Positions 7,778 to 15,700 of a DNA stretch of 23,240 nt are shown here, piece after piece. Under the pieces are notes generated by a model. That model worked only from the letters and a program-made list of their open reading frames with translations, did not search any database and had not been told where the DNA came from. This DNA is from Oscillospiraceae bacterium (GTDB lineage: Bacteria; Bacillota; Clostridia; Oscillospirales; Oscillospiraceae): NCBI GenBank assembly GCA_020025395.1, contig JAHHSE010000009.1, positions 1 to 23,240 of the forward strand. Reading direction: 5' to 3'. Both the position numbers and the translations under genes were made by a program. Each line of letters begins with the position of its first letter. The first letter of the stretch is position 1.

Positions 7778-8506
7778 ATGACACTGGCAGAAACCATGTT
7801 CTATCGATTTTCTCTGCTGCAAAATGTGGATTTTTTCTTCCGGATTGTGCTGGCCTGCGTGTGCGGGGCCTGCATAGGGGTGGAACGGAGCAGGCGGCTG
7901 AAGGAGGCGGGGATCCGCACCCACATTATCGTCTGCTGCGCCGCCGCGCTGATGATGATTATCTCCAAATATGGGTTTGCGGATCTCTCCGCGGCGGATG
8001 GGACCTTATTGTACGGGACACGGGGGGCGGATGCCGCCCGGATCGCCGCCCAGGTGGTCAGCGGCGTCAGCTTTCTGGGCGCCGGTGTCATTTTCAAAAA
8101 CGGCAGCACCATCAAGGGACTCACCACCGCGGCCGGAATCTGGGCCACGGCGGGGATCGGTCTTGCCATGGGCGCCGGCCTTTATGTGATCGGGATTTTC
8201 TCCACCATCGTGATCGCCCTGCTCCAAATACTCATGCACAAGTTTGTGATTGGGAACGATTCCATGACCACCACCCATCTGCAGTTTACCCTTCAAGCCG
8301 ATGATGCGCTGGAAAAAAATCTGGAGGACTATCTTCTGGAGCACAGGGCACAGGTGATGAAAAGCGTCATCACCTATGAGGAGGACCACTACATCACCTA
8401 TGATCTTGTTCTGAAAACCCCCTGTGAGATCAGCGTCCATGAATGGCATCAGTTCCTTGCCGCCAACGGGAAGATTCGCAGTGTCAGCCATTCCTCCATC
8501 CCATAG
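7778..8506 (+). CDS. MgtC/SapB family membrane protein
   Basis: The 242-residue protein has an N-terminal region of about five membrane helices (roughly residues 18-165). It carries the family motifs IGVERSRRLKEAGIRTH (around 31-47) and GVSFLGAGVIFKNGSTIKGLTTAAGIW followed by AGIGLAMGAG. A soluble C-terminal part (about 168-242) reads like the ACT-like domain of longer MgtC proteins. In enterobacteria MgtC is tied to magnesium limitation and modulation of the F1Fo ATP synthase; the role in Firmicutes is not established. A GGAGGG site precedes the ATG. No M-box magnesium riboswitch is seen upstream. Co-transcription with the two small regulators from the 7104 promoter is likely. Confidence 0.9.
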   Translation: MTLAETMFYRFSLLQNVDFFFRIVLACVCGACIGVERSRRLKEAGIRTHIIVCCAAALMMIISKYGFADLSAADGTLLYGTRGADAARIAAQVVSGVSFLGAGVIFKNGSTIKGLTTAAGIWATAGIGLAMGAGLYVIGIFSTIVIALLQILMHKFVIGNDSMTTTHLQFTLQADDALEKNLEDYLLEHRAQVMKSVITYEEDHYITYDLVLKTPCEISVHEWHQFLAANGKIRSVSHSSIP

Positions 8507-8713
8507 AAACGGAAAGGCCGCGGCGGAAAAAGAGGGGAGAGGCCATGGGAAACTGGCCGGCCTTCGTGCGACGGATTGGGAAACGGGTGGGGAGACTTCC
8601 GGGATTTCGGGCGTTTCCCCGCATATGGACCCGTATACGGCATTCTGGATTTGACAGCCGGTCCCCTGTTTTGCGGCATCCGTCATAAACAGACAAACTT
8701 CTGAAAAAAATTC
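8507..8713. other. Intergenic region after mgtC-like gene, with a weak small ORF
   Basis: No clear intrinsic terminator is visible: several short dyads exist, for example GGGAAAC/GTTTCCC at 8578-8584 and 8613-8619, but none is followed by a T-run. A 47-codon frame at 8545-8688, preceded by a GAGGGGAGAGG site, would encode a very arginine-rich peptide beginning MGNWPAFVRRIGKRVG. I see no family for it and treat it as doubtful. Confidence 0.3.
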
Positions 8714-8742
8714 TTGCGTTTTTGTATAAAATGTGGTATGTT
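8714..8742 (+). promoter_or_regulatory. Extended -10 promoter for gldA
   Basis: TTGCGT (8714-8719), a 17-bp spacer, then TATGTT (8737-8742) preceded by TGG, which gives the extended -10 motif TGnTATGTT. The predicted start is near 8749, leaving a leader of about 145 nt. Confidence 0.6.
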
Positions 8743-8748
8743 TGCAAC

Positions 8749-8876
8749 AACCCGATCTTCCGAAAGGGAGGGTGTGGACGGTCGCCGGGTATGGAGGACT
8801 GCGTCTCGCACCGCCGCAGGAGGACAGGCCGGGAACGCTTGGGACACCAAAGACGCAGGAGAGTCCATCGGCATAT
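8749..8876 (+). promoter_or_regulatory. GC-rich, probably structured 5' leader of gldA
   Basis: An 8-nt arm at 8799-8806 (CTGCGTCT) is perfectly complementary to 8851-8858. The helix is extended outward by ATGGA (8791-8795) with TCCAT (8864-8868) across a purine-only internal loop (GGA opposite GAGAG). The enclosed segment holds GGACAGG and GGGACACCAAAG. No known riboswitch class could be matched by eye. It may be an uncharacterised cis-regulatory RNA or simply a folded leader. Confidence 0.4.
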
Positions 8877-8893
8877 AAGGAGGAAATTTGATT

Positions 8894-10003
8894 ATGGCAA
8901 ATATTATCATCGCTCCCGGACGATATATTCAAGGTGCAGGAGAACTCAATCACCTTGGGACCTACAGCAAGCCTCTGGGCCGAAAGGCCTTTGTCCTCAT
9001 CACCGAATCAGGCTATGGACGGGTGGGGGCCGTGGTGGAGGAGAGCTTTGCCCAGGCCGAGGGGCAGGTCTTTTTTGAATACTTCCATGGGGAATGCTCC
9101 AGAAACGAGATCAATCGTCTGGTGGCCCGTGTGAAGGAACTGGACTGTGATGTGTGTGTAGGCATCGGGGGAGGAAAGATTCATGATACCGCCAAGGCGG
9201 TGGCCTATTACACCGGAACCCCGGTGGTCATCGTCCCCACCATCGCCGGCACCGATGCCCCCTGTTCCGCCCTGTCCGTGCTGTATACGGATGAGGGGGT
9301 ATTTGAGGAATACCTCTGGCTGCCCTCCAATCCCAATGTGGTTTTGGTGGATACCGATGTGGTGAGTAAGGCGCCTGCCCGTCTGCTGGTCTCCGGGATG
9401 GGAGACGCGCTGGCCACCTATTTTGAGGCCCAGGCCACGGCAGATTCCGATTCCACCACCTGTGCCGGAGGCCGTGTGACCAATGCCGCTCTGGTTTTGG
9501 CCCGTGCCTGCTATGAGACCCTGCTGGCGGACGGCCTGAAGGCCCGCCTTGCGGTGGAACAGCATGTTTGCACCCCTGCGGTGGAAAACATTATCGAGGC
9601 CAATACTTATCTGTCCGGCATCGGCTTTGAGTCCGGCGGTCTGGCGGGGGCCCATGCCGTCCACAACGGCTTTACCGTGGCACCGGAGACCCATAGTATG
9701 TATCACGGTGAGAAGGTGGCCTTTGGCACCCTGGTCCAGCTTGTGCTTCAAAACGCTCCCACAGAGCTGCTGAATGAGGTGCTGGATTTCTGCGTCAGCG
9801 TGGGCCTGCCCACCACCCTGGAAGAGCTGAATTTGGAACATCCCTCTTCGGAAACCCTCCGCGCCATTGCGGAGGCCGCCTCCGCGCCGGGGGAGACCAT
9901 CCACAATATGCCCATGGAGGTCACCGCGGACAAGGTCTATGCCGCCATCATTGCCGCGGACGCTTTGGGACGCCGCCGGAAAAACGGATCCTTTTCGGGA
10001 TGA
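8894..10003 (+). CDS. gldA: Glycerol dehydrogenase (iron-type / GldA family)
   Basis: The 369-residue enzyme would oxidise glycerol to dihydroxyacetone, or reduce related ketones, with NAD(H). The GIGGGKIHDTAKA nucleotide-binding motif (about 90-102) and PTIAGTDAPCS (115-125) are present. The metal ligands fall at Asp171 (GMGDALATYFEA), His254 (AGAHAVHNG) and His271 (MYHGEKVAFG), the standard positions for the family. Length is typical. The ATG at 8894 is chosen over a TTG at 8888 because AAGGAGG (8877-8883) is then 10 nt away. It is a single-gene transcription unit with its own promoter, long leader and terminator. Some gut GldA homologues reduce other carbonyls, so the in vivo substrate is not certain. 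Confidence 0.95.
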   Translation: MANIIIAPGRYIQGAGELNHLGTYSKPLGRKAFVLITESGYGRVGAVVEESFAQAEGQVFFEYFHGECSRNEINRLVARVKELDCDVCVGIGGGKIHDTAKAVAYYTGTPVVIVPTIAGTDAPCSALSVLYTDEGVFEEYLWLPSNPNVVLVDTDVVSKAPARLLVSGMGDALATYFEAQATADSDSTTCAGGRVTNAALVLARACYETLLADGLKARLAVEQHVCTPAVENIIEANTYLSGIGFESGGLAGAHAVHNGFTVAPETHSMYHGEKVAFGTLVQLVLQNAPTELLNEVLDFCVSVGLPTTLEELNLEHPSSETLRAIAEAASAPGETIHNMPMEVTADKVYAAIIAADALGRRRKNGSFSG

Positions 10004-10036
10004 AACAAGAGCCGTTAATGGGTTCAAATAAATGAC

Positions 10037-10071
10037 AATGGCCGCCTTGTGTGTTCAGGGCGGCCATTTTT
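10037..10071 (+). terminator. Intrinsic terminator of gldA
   Basis: The 13-nt arms 10037-10049 and 10056-10068 pair fully (one G-U) around a 6-nt loop, with T residues following through 10071. Confidence 0.9.
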
Positions 10072-10183
10072 CGTCCCGTTCAGAGTTCAATGTCTCCCGG
10101 TTCAAAAAAGGAGGTCAGCCCTTACGGAAACGAAAGGGGTTCTGAAGCCGCACCGGTCTGTGTGCAGGGACGGGGGATCAACA

Positions 10184-10212
10184 TTGACATTCTGTGAAAA
10201 GTGTAGTATATT
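10184..10212 (+). promoter_or_regulatory. Strong sigma-A promoter of the B12-controlled operon
   Basis: Perfect TTGACA (10184-10189), exactly 17 bp, TATATT (10207-10212). The start is expected near 10219, about 80 nt before the riboswitch core. Confidence 0.85.
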
Positions 10213-10295
10213 AAAAAGGAAAAGAGATTCAGATTGGTAAAATTCATGAATCCCGATTCTGTTTCAGAACGCAAACAAGAGAATATTGGAAACAC

Positions 10296-10496
10296 TCTAA
10301 GTTTCTGCGGATGAGGGGCTGCTGCCCGAAAGGCAGTAAGTACGACGCAGAATGAAAAGGGAATCCGGTGTAAATCCGGAACGGGGCCGCCGCTGTATAC
10401 ATTCTTCCGAACCATGACGAAAGTCAGCCATTGCATCCTTTGGATGTGATAAGGCAGATCGGAGCAGACAGAATGTGAGTCAGAAGACCTGCTTAG
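10296..10496 (+). ncRNA. Cobalamin riboswitch aptamer
   Basis: The conserved core is clear. GGGAATCCGGTGTAAATCC at 10359-10377 is followed by ACGGGGCCGCCGCTGT (to about 10396), then a B12-box-like GCCATTG at 10427-10433 (one change from GCCACTG), and finally GTCAGAAGACCTGC near 10479-10492. An upstream helix pairs TTCTGCG (about 10303) with CGCAGAA (10346-10352) around a CTGCCCGAAAGGCAG hairpin. The order and spacing match the adenosyl- or methylcobalamin class (RF00174). Boundaries are approximate. It should lower expression of the downstream operon when B12 is abundant. Confidence 0.95.
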
Positions 10497-10511
10497 AGAT
10501 CATCCTCCACC

Positions 10512-10748
10512 GTGCATTGTGGATTAGGGATTATGGGCGTGAAAAACGGTCGCGCTGTCAAGGAGTTCTTGGCAGTGCGGCCGTTTTATTTTTACGGGGA
10601 AAAGAGTGCCTCGGCCGCCATACAAGGGACCGTCGAACATCCCGGAGGGGGGAATGCGGGGGGACAGGGAACGGGGCAGACCCCGGCCCCGGAAGAATCG
10701 GAGGTAACGCTGACGGTCCGGACAGCCTTCCGGAGAAAGGGGTTAGAA
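10512..10748 (+). other. Open in-frame leader upstream of the DUF4430 gene
   Basis: This stretch is open in the same frame as the DUF4430 gene, but it spans the terminator and has no ribosome site at its start, so it is not taken as coding. Its end reads GGQGTGQTPAPEESEVTLTV, which looks like a surface-protein linker and first strand and may be decayed coding sequence. A dyad GGACCGTC (10627-10634)/GACGGTCC (10712-10719) spans the same stretch. Confidence 0.3.
10543..10594 (+). terminator. Riboswitch expression-platform terminator
   Basis: Arms 10543-10562 and 10568-10587 form a continuous 20-bp helix with three G-U pairs and a 5-nt loop, followed by the T-rich 10584-10593 tract. It begins about 47 nt after the aptamer, so control is most likely by transcription termination. 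The TCCAC/GTGGA dyad at 10506-10523 may belong to the antiterminated state. Confidence 0.9.
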
Positions 10749-11648
10749 ATGAAAAAGCAGGGAAAACAACTTTTGGGAATCGGAACGGCGCTTGCAATGC
10801 TCATGAGTATGCAGACCATGGCCTTTGCCGCAACCTTTACCGAAAATCAACAGGATGAATCGGTGTTGAAACTGGAATCCAAAAGCGGGGAGGTCCTATA
10901 TAAGGCGGTTACGGTGGAGGGGGGATATCACGAACAGACACAGCAAACCTATCCTGATGTCACCACTTACTCCTACTACATTGCCCTGCCCGAGGGGTCG
11001 GAATCAACCGCGTTGGAAACCGTTCAGGTGTCGGCTCAAACCAGCTATACTTTAAAGGTGGACGGAGCATCCGTTCCAAATGAGATGACCCTGGATTTTA
11101 CCGGGGGTGCCAAAACTTTAGAGCTGTATGACGGAAACACCCTTTTCCGCACCTATCAGCTGGGAGCCGGTATTGTTGGAAAGACGCTGAATCCGATTGT
11201 TATGAGAATCAATGTCCAAAATGCGGTGAACTGGGCATCCGAGCATGAGATGAAGGACTCTCCCGCCCGTGCGCTTTCCTTTATCAAGGAAAGGTGCGGT
11301 ATGAATGAGAGTGGGGAGATGGGAGCCATTCTCATCAGCGATCTTCCCACCGGCTCCACGGCTATGGATGCCTTTTATGCCCTTTGCCGGGAGCTGGGCC
11401 TGGAAATGCAGGGTACCGGCGAAGACGGAACAGGGCACTACACCTATATCTCCAAAATCGGAGACGGAAGCCACTGGCTGGGGGAGAGAGATACGGAAGG
11501 AATGTCCGGTTGGCTGTACCTGAATAAAAACGGGCAGGGGGAGTATGAAATGGCAAACTATGGAGCGGCCCAATTTGATTTGATGGGCGGCGAGGACTTC
11601 GTGTGGCTCTTTACCAATAACTACGGCGATTTTAACATCGTCAACTAA
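10749..11648 (+). CDS. Secreted DUF4430 (transcobalamin-like) protein
   Basis: The 299-residue protein starts with a clear signal peptide (positively charged MKKQGKQ, hydrophobic core, cleavage after AFA near residue 27). No lipobox cysteine is present, so it is probably secreted or held by partners. The C-terminal 100 residues show the DUF4430 pattern: a helix AMDAFYALCRELGL (about 205-218), a YTYISKIGD strand, SGWLYLNKNG (near 253-262) and a final FDLMGGEDFVWLFTNNYG. Pfam describes DUF4430 as resembling the transcobalamin C-terminal domain. The N-terminal 170 residues are beta-rich and unassigned. It is the first gene behind the cobalamin riboswitch, so binding of a corrinoid or corrinoid complex is the natural hypothesis. 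The ATG at 10749 is chosen for its GGAGAAAGGGG site and signal peptide. Confidence 0.85.
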   Translation: MKKQGKQLLGIGTALAMLMSMQTMAFAATFTENQQDESVLKLESKSGEVLYKAVTVEGGYHEQTQQTYPDVTTYSYYIALPEGSESTALETVQVSAQTSYTLKVDGASVPNEMTLDFTGGAKTLELYDGNTLFRTYQLGAGIVGKTLNPIVMRINVQNAVNWASEHEMKDSPARALSFIKERCGMNESGEMGAILISDLPTGSTAMDAFYALCRELGLEMQGTGEDGTGHYTYISKIGDGSHWLGERDTEGMSGWLYLNKNGQGEYEMANYGAAQFDLMGGEDFVWLFTNNYGDFNIVN

Positions 11649-11661
11649 CGAAGCGGGAAGT

Positions 11662-11708
11662 ATTCAGGCCCCTTCCGGCAAGACTCTCTTGCGGGAAGGG
11701 GCCTGAAT
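11662..11708 (+). other. 21-bp hairpin between the DUF4430 and ExbB-like genes
   Basis: Arms 11662-11682 and 11688-11708 are complementary at 20 of 21 positions (one G-G mismatch) with a 5-nt loop. No T-run follows, so full termination is unlikely. A leaky attenuator or a 3'-end-protecting hairpin that sets higher DUF4430 levels is plausible. Confidence 0.7.
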
Positions 11709-11830
11709 GAAAGGGAGCGTTTTCGGGAAGCGCCTGGTCCCTGGAAGGGCACCCCTGTTTTCCAAAATGAAAAATAATCCTCCGAAGACTGAGAGCGGAA
11801 AAGCGGAGAGAATTAGGTAAGGAAGAAGCT

Positions 11831-12457
11831 ATGGAGATTTCATTGAGCGGTATTTTACATACGATAGGGCAGGCCATTCGGGTCCCGTGCCTGATTGTTC
11901 TGCTTTGTTTGATTCTTGTCACCGTTTGGCAGATTGGAGATGTACTGGTTGAGGCTTTGATGGAGCGGCGCAAACGGTGTCGGGATGTGCCAAACCTGCT
12001 CCGGAAGATCCATGAGGTCGGAAGTGATGGAATTTTAGGGCTGATCTCCAGCCATGCTTTTTTGAAGTCACAGCGGAACGCGCTGATTATGCTGGCAGAG
12101 AGCAGGGGGATGAGCCGTGGGGAGCGGAACGCGCTGGCCCAGACCCTGTTGGACCAGGAGGAAGCGCAATATAAGAAAACCATTGCCATCACAGACATCG
12201 CTGCAAAGCTTGGCCCCATGTTTGGGCTGCTGGGAACCCTTATTCCACTGGGACCCGGTATTGTCGCGCTTGGGATGGGGAATACGGAGCTGTTGTCCCA
12301 GTCCCTGTCTGTGGCCTTTGATACCACCATTGCGGGGGTAATCAGTGCCGCTGTTTGCAGCGTCATCTCCCATGTGAGAAAGCGATGGTATGACGAATAT
12401 CTAAGCGGGATGGAATGCGTGATGGAGTGTATTTTGGAGGAGGTGGCGCCGGAATGA
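11831..12457 (+). CDS. MotA/TolQ/ExbB-family proton channel protein
   Basis: The 208-residue protein has three predicted membrane helices (about 17-38, 125-147 and 158-181) and a cytoplasmic region of roughly 85 residues between the first two, the ExbB/TolQ layout. The channel-helix motif GPMFGLLGTLIPLGPG (128-143) and the last-helix motif AFDTTIAGVISAAV (162-175) are family hallmarks. The threonines near 136 and 165-166 sit where ExbB has pore-lining ones. ExbB pentamers surround an ExbD dimer and use the proton gradient to drive movement. AAGGAAG lies just upstream of the ATG. The gene ends in a 4-nt overlap with the DUF2149 gene, as expected of partner subunits. Confidence 0.9.
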   Translation: MEISLSGILHTIGQAIRVPCLIVLLCLILVTVWQIGDVLVEALMERRKRCRDVPNLLRKIHEVGSDGILGLISSHAFLKSQRNALIMLAESRGMSRGERNALAQTLLDQEEAQYKKTIAITDIAAKLGPMFGLLGTLIPLGPGIVALGMGNTELLSQSLSVAFDTTIAGVISAAVCSVISHVRKRWYDEYLSGMECVMECILEEVAPE

Positions 12458-12765
12458 TTGGAAGCGGCCGGCTTCGACGGCGGAGGAAGCTAAGTGACAG
12501 TGAGGTCAATCCCATGGAGAACATCGCAAACCTGTCCGATGTGATGCTGGTCTTTGCCTGCGGACTGATGGTTGCCATTATTCTGTTTTGGAGGGTTGAT
12601 CTCAACCATGTGACGGATGTGGTTGACCGGGATGAAATGCGGGAAATCGGGGATCTGGAGCAGGCGATTCAGGATGGAACCCTGTCAGAGGGATTGGAAA
12701 GCAAGGGAATCGCCTTTGAGGATCCGGAGACGGGAAAGATGTATATTATTCTGCCAAATGATTGA
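12454..12765 (+). CDS. DUF2149 protein, ExbD-like single-helix partner
   Basis: The 103-residue protein has a very basic cytoplasmic N-terminus (GRLRRRRKLSDSE), one membrane helix (about 27-47) and a short extracytoplasmic tail of about 55 residues. The helix begins NLSDVMLVFACGLMV, closely paralleling the ExbD/TolR helix, whose proton-carrying Asp occurs in an IDVMLVLLI context. Asp29 is the equivalent here. The segment NPMENIANLSDVMLV fits DUF2149, a family also known from archaea. The folded ExbD periplasmic domain is absent; the tail is short and acidic. The ATG at 12454 overlaps the upstream stop and has GGAGGAGGT before it, so it is preferred over an in-frame ATG at 12415. Confidence 0.85.
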   Translation: MIGSGRLRRRRKLSDSEVNPMENIANLSDVMLVFACGLMVAIILFWRVDLNHVTDVVDRDEMREIGDLEQAIQDGTLSEGLESKGIAFEDPETGKMYIILPND

Positions 12766-12774
12766 GGGAGAAAA

Positions 12775-12791
12775 AGGAGGAAGGGCTTGTG
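12775..12791 (+). promoter_or_regulatory. Ribosome site that sets the GTG start of the giant protein
   Basis: AGGAGG at 12775-12780 is 8 nt before GTG 12789. That start gives a clean signal peptide, unlike the earlier TTG at 12762, which would lie upstream of this site. Confidence 0.85.
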
Positions 12792-15700
12792 AAAGGAACC
12801 TGGAAAGAGAAAACGCTGAGTGTGTTTTTGTGTTTTGCCTTGCTCCTGCCGTTGGGGGCTCCGGCGGTGTATGCCACTGATCCCATGAACGGGGAAGAGG
12901 TTCATTCAGAGATAGAGAACACGGAAGGAGAGCAGAGACCGGATGGGGAAGAACCGCCGGAACGGGGCGGGGACACTGAGGGAACGGATACACCAGAGGG
13001 AACGGAGGAACCGCTGCCCACAGAGGAGCCTCTTCCCACGGAGGAGCCTTTACCCACGGAGGAGCCTCTGCCCACAGAGGAGCCTCTGCCCACGGAGGAG
13101 CCTCTGCCCACAGAGGAGCCTTTACCCACAGAGGAGCCTCTGCCCACGGAGGAGCCTCTGCCCACGGAGGAGCCTCTTCCCACAGAGGAGCCTCTTCCCA
13201 CAGAGGAGCCTCTTCCCACAGAGGAGCCTCTGCCCACGGAGGAGCCTCTTCCCATGGAGCCGCTGATTCCCATCTCTCCCATCGTACAGCCCTGCCAATC
13301 TTGCGGGGGATTCCATGATGGGGAAGAGGTCTGTATGGTGGAAAAGCTGGGCCGGTGCATAGAAACCCTTCCCACAGAGCTTCAGCCGGAAGTGCTTAAC
13401 GAGCTGAATCTCTCGGAAAAAAGTCTGGAGGAGCTGCAGCGGCTGGAGAAAACGCTGACGGAATTTCTATTTCTCTGGATGCGGACAAGAGAGGAAAATA
13501 TTGCGTTTCCCATGCTTGTTCAGGCACGCACACTCATGGATGAGGCAGATGGCTCTTATACAGATGAGGAACAGGCGGAGGAACAGGCGGCCAGGTATGT
13601 TGACCTGCTGCAGAGGGTGCGTCAGGCGATAGAGGCGGCTGAAATTCACTTGGAAGGCAGCGGCACCTTAGAGGCGCCTTACCTGATTCATACAAAAGAG
13701 AATCTGATGGCAGCGGCCGCTGCCGTCAATCAAAATAGAGAAGGCTATGCAAAGGCCTGTTATCAGGTGGAATCTGACATCGCCTTGGATCCCCAGGACA
13801 TCTGGACACCGATTGGAACAGAGACCAGTCCCTTTCAGGGCCATTTTAACGGTCAAGATCATTCCATCACCGGAATCCGTATTGGGGATGAGGCGGACGC
13901 TCAGAACGGTCAGGGGCTGTTTGGCTGGGTGGAGAATGGCACCATTCAAAATGTGAGTCTGGAGGTCGATATCTCCCTTCCCACGGCCTGCCATGTGGGC
14001 GGTGTGGTCGGTACGCTGACAGGCGGAACCGTGAAAAACAGTAAGGTGACCGGAAATATTCACGGGAAAGCGGATGTGGGCGGAATTGCCGGCCGGGTCC
14101 AAGGGGGGGAGAATATCCTTGAAAACTGCGTCAGTGAGGCGGAGCTGAAGGGGGAGTTCCGAGAGCGGATGACGCAATTCGGAGGACAAGAGCGGGTTTC
14201 CATGATAGGCGGCATTCTTGGAAGTGTCGGGGAAGGGGCTGTATCTGCGGAGATCCGGGGCTGCTCCAGCCGTGGCAATGTGAAGGGAAAGGCCTCCATG
14301 GCGGGCGGCATCTTGGGGGGCGCGGAGGCGGATCAGTCAAAAAGCAATGTCACCCTTTCCCAGTGCCATAGCGGCTGTACGGTGGAAGGCGGCGTGGGGG
14401 TCGGCGGTCTTGCGGGCAGAATGAACAGCGGTACCGTCACAGACTGCTATTTTACAGGAGCCTTGAAGGTCCAAAATGACTCCCATGGTGCCATGCTGAT
14501 AGGAGCGTCCGATTACAAAAGTACCGTGTCCATTCGCAGCGCCTTCTTTTTCCCGGAGGGAGAAGGTCAAAAATTAAATCTGCTGAATAACAATCTTTCG
14601 GATGTCAAAAATGTGTTCGCAAAGCAGGGGAGCGTAGCTTCCGTCGGGAAAGGAACAGAAGTTGCCCAAGAGGATTTTAACTCCTATGAGATGCTCTATC
14701 TGCTCAACGGAGAGGGGGAGCATCATCAAGTCTGGGGGGCGGGGCAGAACCATCCCGTCTTTGACAGCGGTGCGGAACCCATTTATTTCGCAGAGGTTTT
14801 CTCGCCGGTCACACTGAAAGGGGTGCGGAACAAAGAAGGGGAGGAGGTCCCACTGAAGGAGGGGACAAATCGGGTATATCTTCTGACAGGATACCAAATC
14901 ACCATCCATACAGACCTGGAAAATCCAAAATGGGCCGATGGTCTGCAGCCCGCGCCGGAAGGTCAGGGGCTTTACTCGGTTACGGTGACGGATCAGGATC
15001 TGAAGATTATGATAGACAGCCCGTACAGCTGGTATCAGTCCAACCCGAATGGCCCCTATGTTCTGAACACGGAGAAGGAGCTGTTGGCCTTTTCCAATCT
15101 GGTCAACGGAATCGGAGCGGATAACCCGGAAGCGGGACGGCCGCAGACCTTTGCCGGAAAGACGGTAAAGCTGGGAGGTACGATAGACCTGTCCGGCCTC
15201 TGCTCCGAACAGCTGGGGAGCTGGACCCCCATTGGAACGGAGACCACCCCCTTCCAGGGGACCTTCCGGGGAGAGGGCTTCTCCATCCAAAACCTGTATC
15301 TGTCGGCGGCGGAGCAGGAGAAGCAGGGGCTGTTTGGCTGCGTGAAAAGCGGAACCATCGAAAATCTGGTTTTGGAAAATCCGAATATCACCGGGAAAAA
15401 TTATGTGGGGGGAATTGTGGGCGCCTTTGAAAGCGACGGCTTTTCCGGCAGAGGAGGCGTCATTGCCTGTACCGTGAAGAATGGGGCGCTTATGGGGGAA
15501 AGCAATGTAGGCGGTCTCATCGGCGGGATTTTGTACAGCAAGGCAAACAATCCTCTAACGCTGACGGGAAACACCGTGAGCGGTGAGGTCCGCGGCAACG
15601 GCGATGCCGTAGGCGGACTGATTGGCGGTTATCAGGCCGGAACATACTCCACGGGGAAAAATCAGTTCCAAAAAAATACCAATCAGGCCAATGTAACAGG

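Noticed and set aside
7600..8304. 234-codon plus-strand frame overlapping the MgtC gene
   Set aside because: Shadow in another frame; the MgtC frame has the conserved motifs and ribosome site.
8749..8876. Guanidine-I (ykkC), glycine or c-di-GMP riboswitch upstream of gldA
   Set aside because: Fragments such as GGGACACCAAAG and GGAGAG are only loosely similar; the ordered conserved cores of these classes are not present.
12762..12788. TTG start for the giant protein
   Set aside because: It lies upstream of the AGGAGG site and adds an acidic KKEEGL segment before the signal peptide; GTG 12789 has ideal spacing.
13002..13253. CRISPR-like array
   Set aside because: The 18-bp units are contiguous with no spacers and encode TEEPLP in frame within a secreted protein.
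12902..13375. Minus-strand frame with Gly-Ser-Val repeats
   Set aside because: The repeats are only the reverse complement of the TEEPLP-encoding array.
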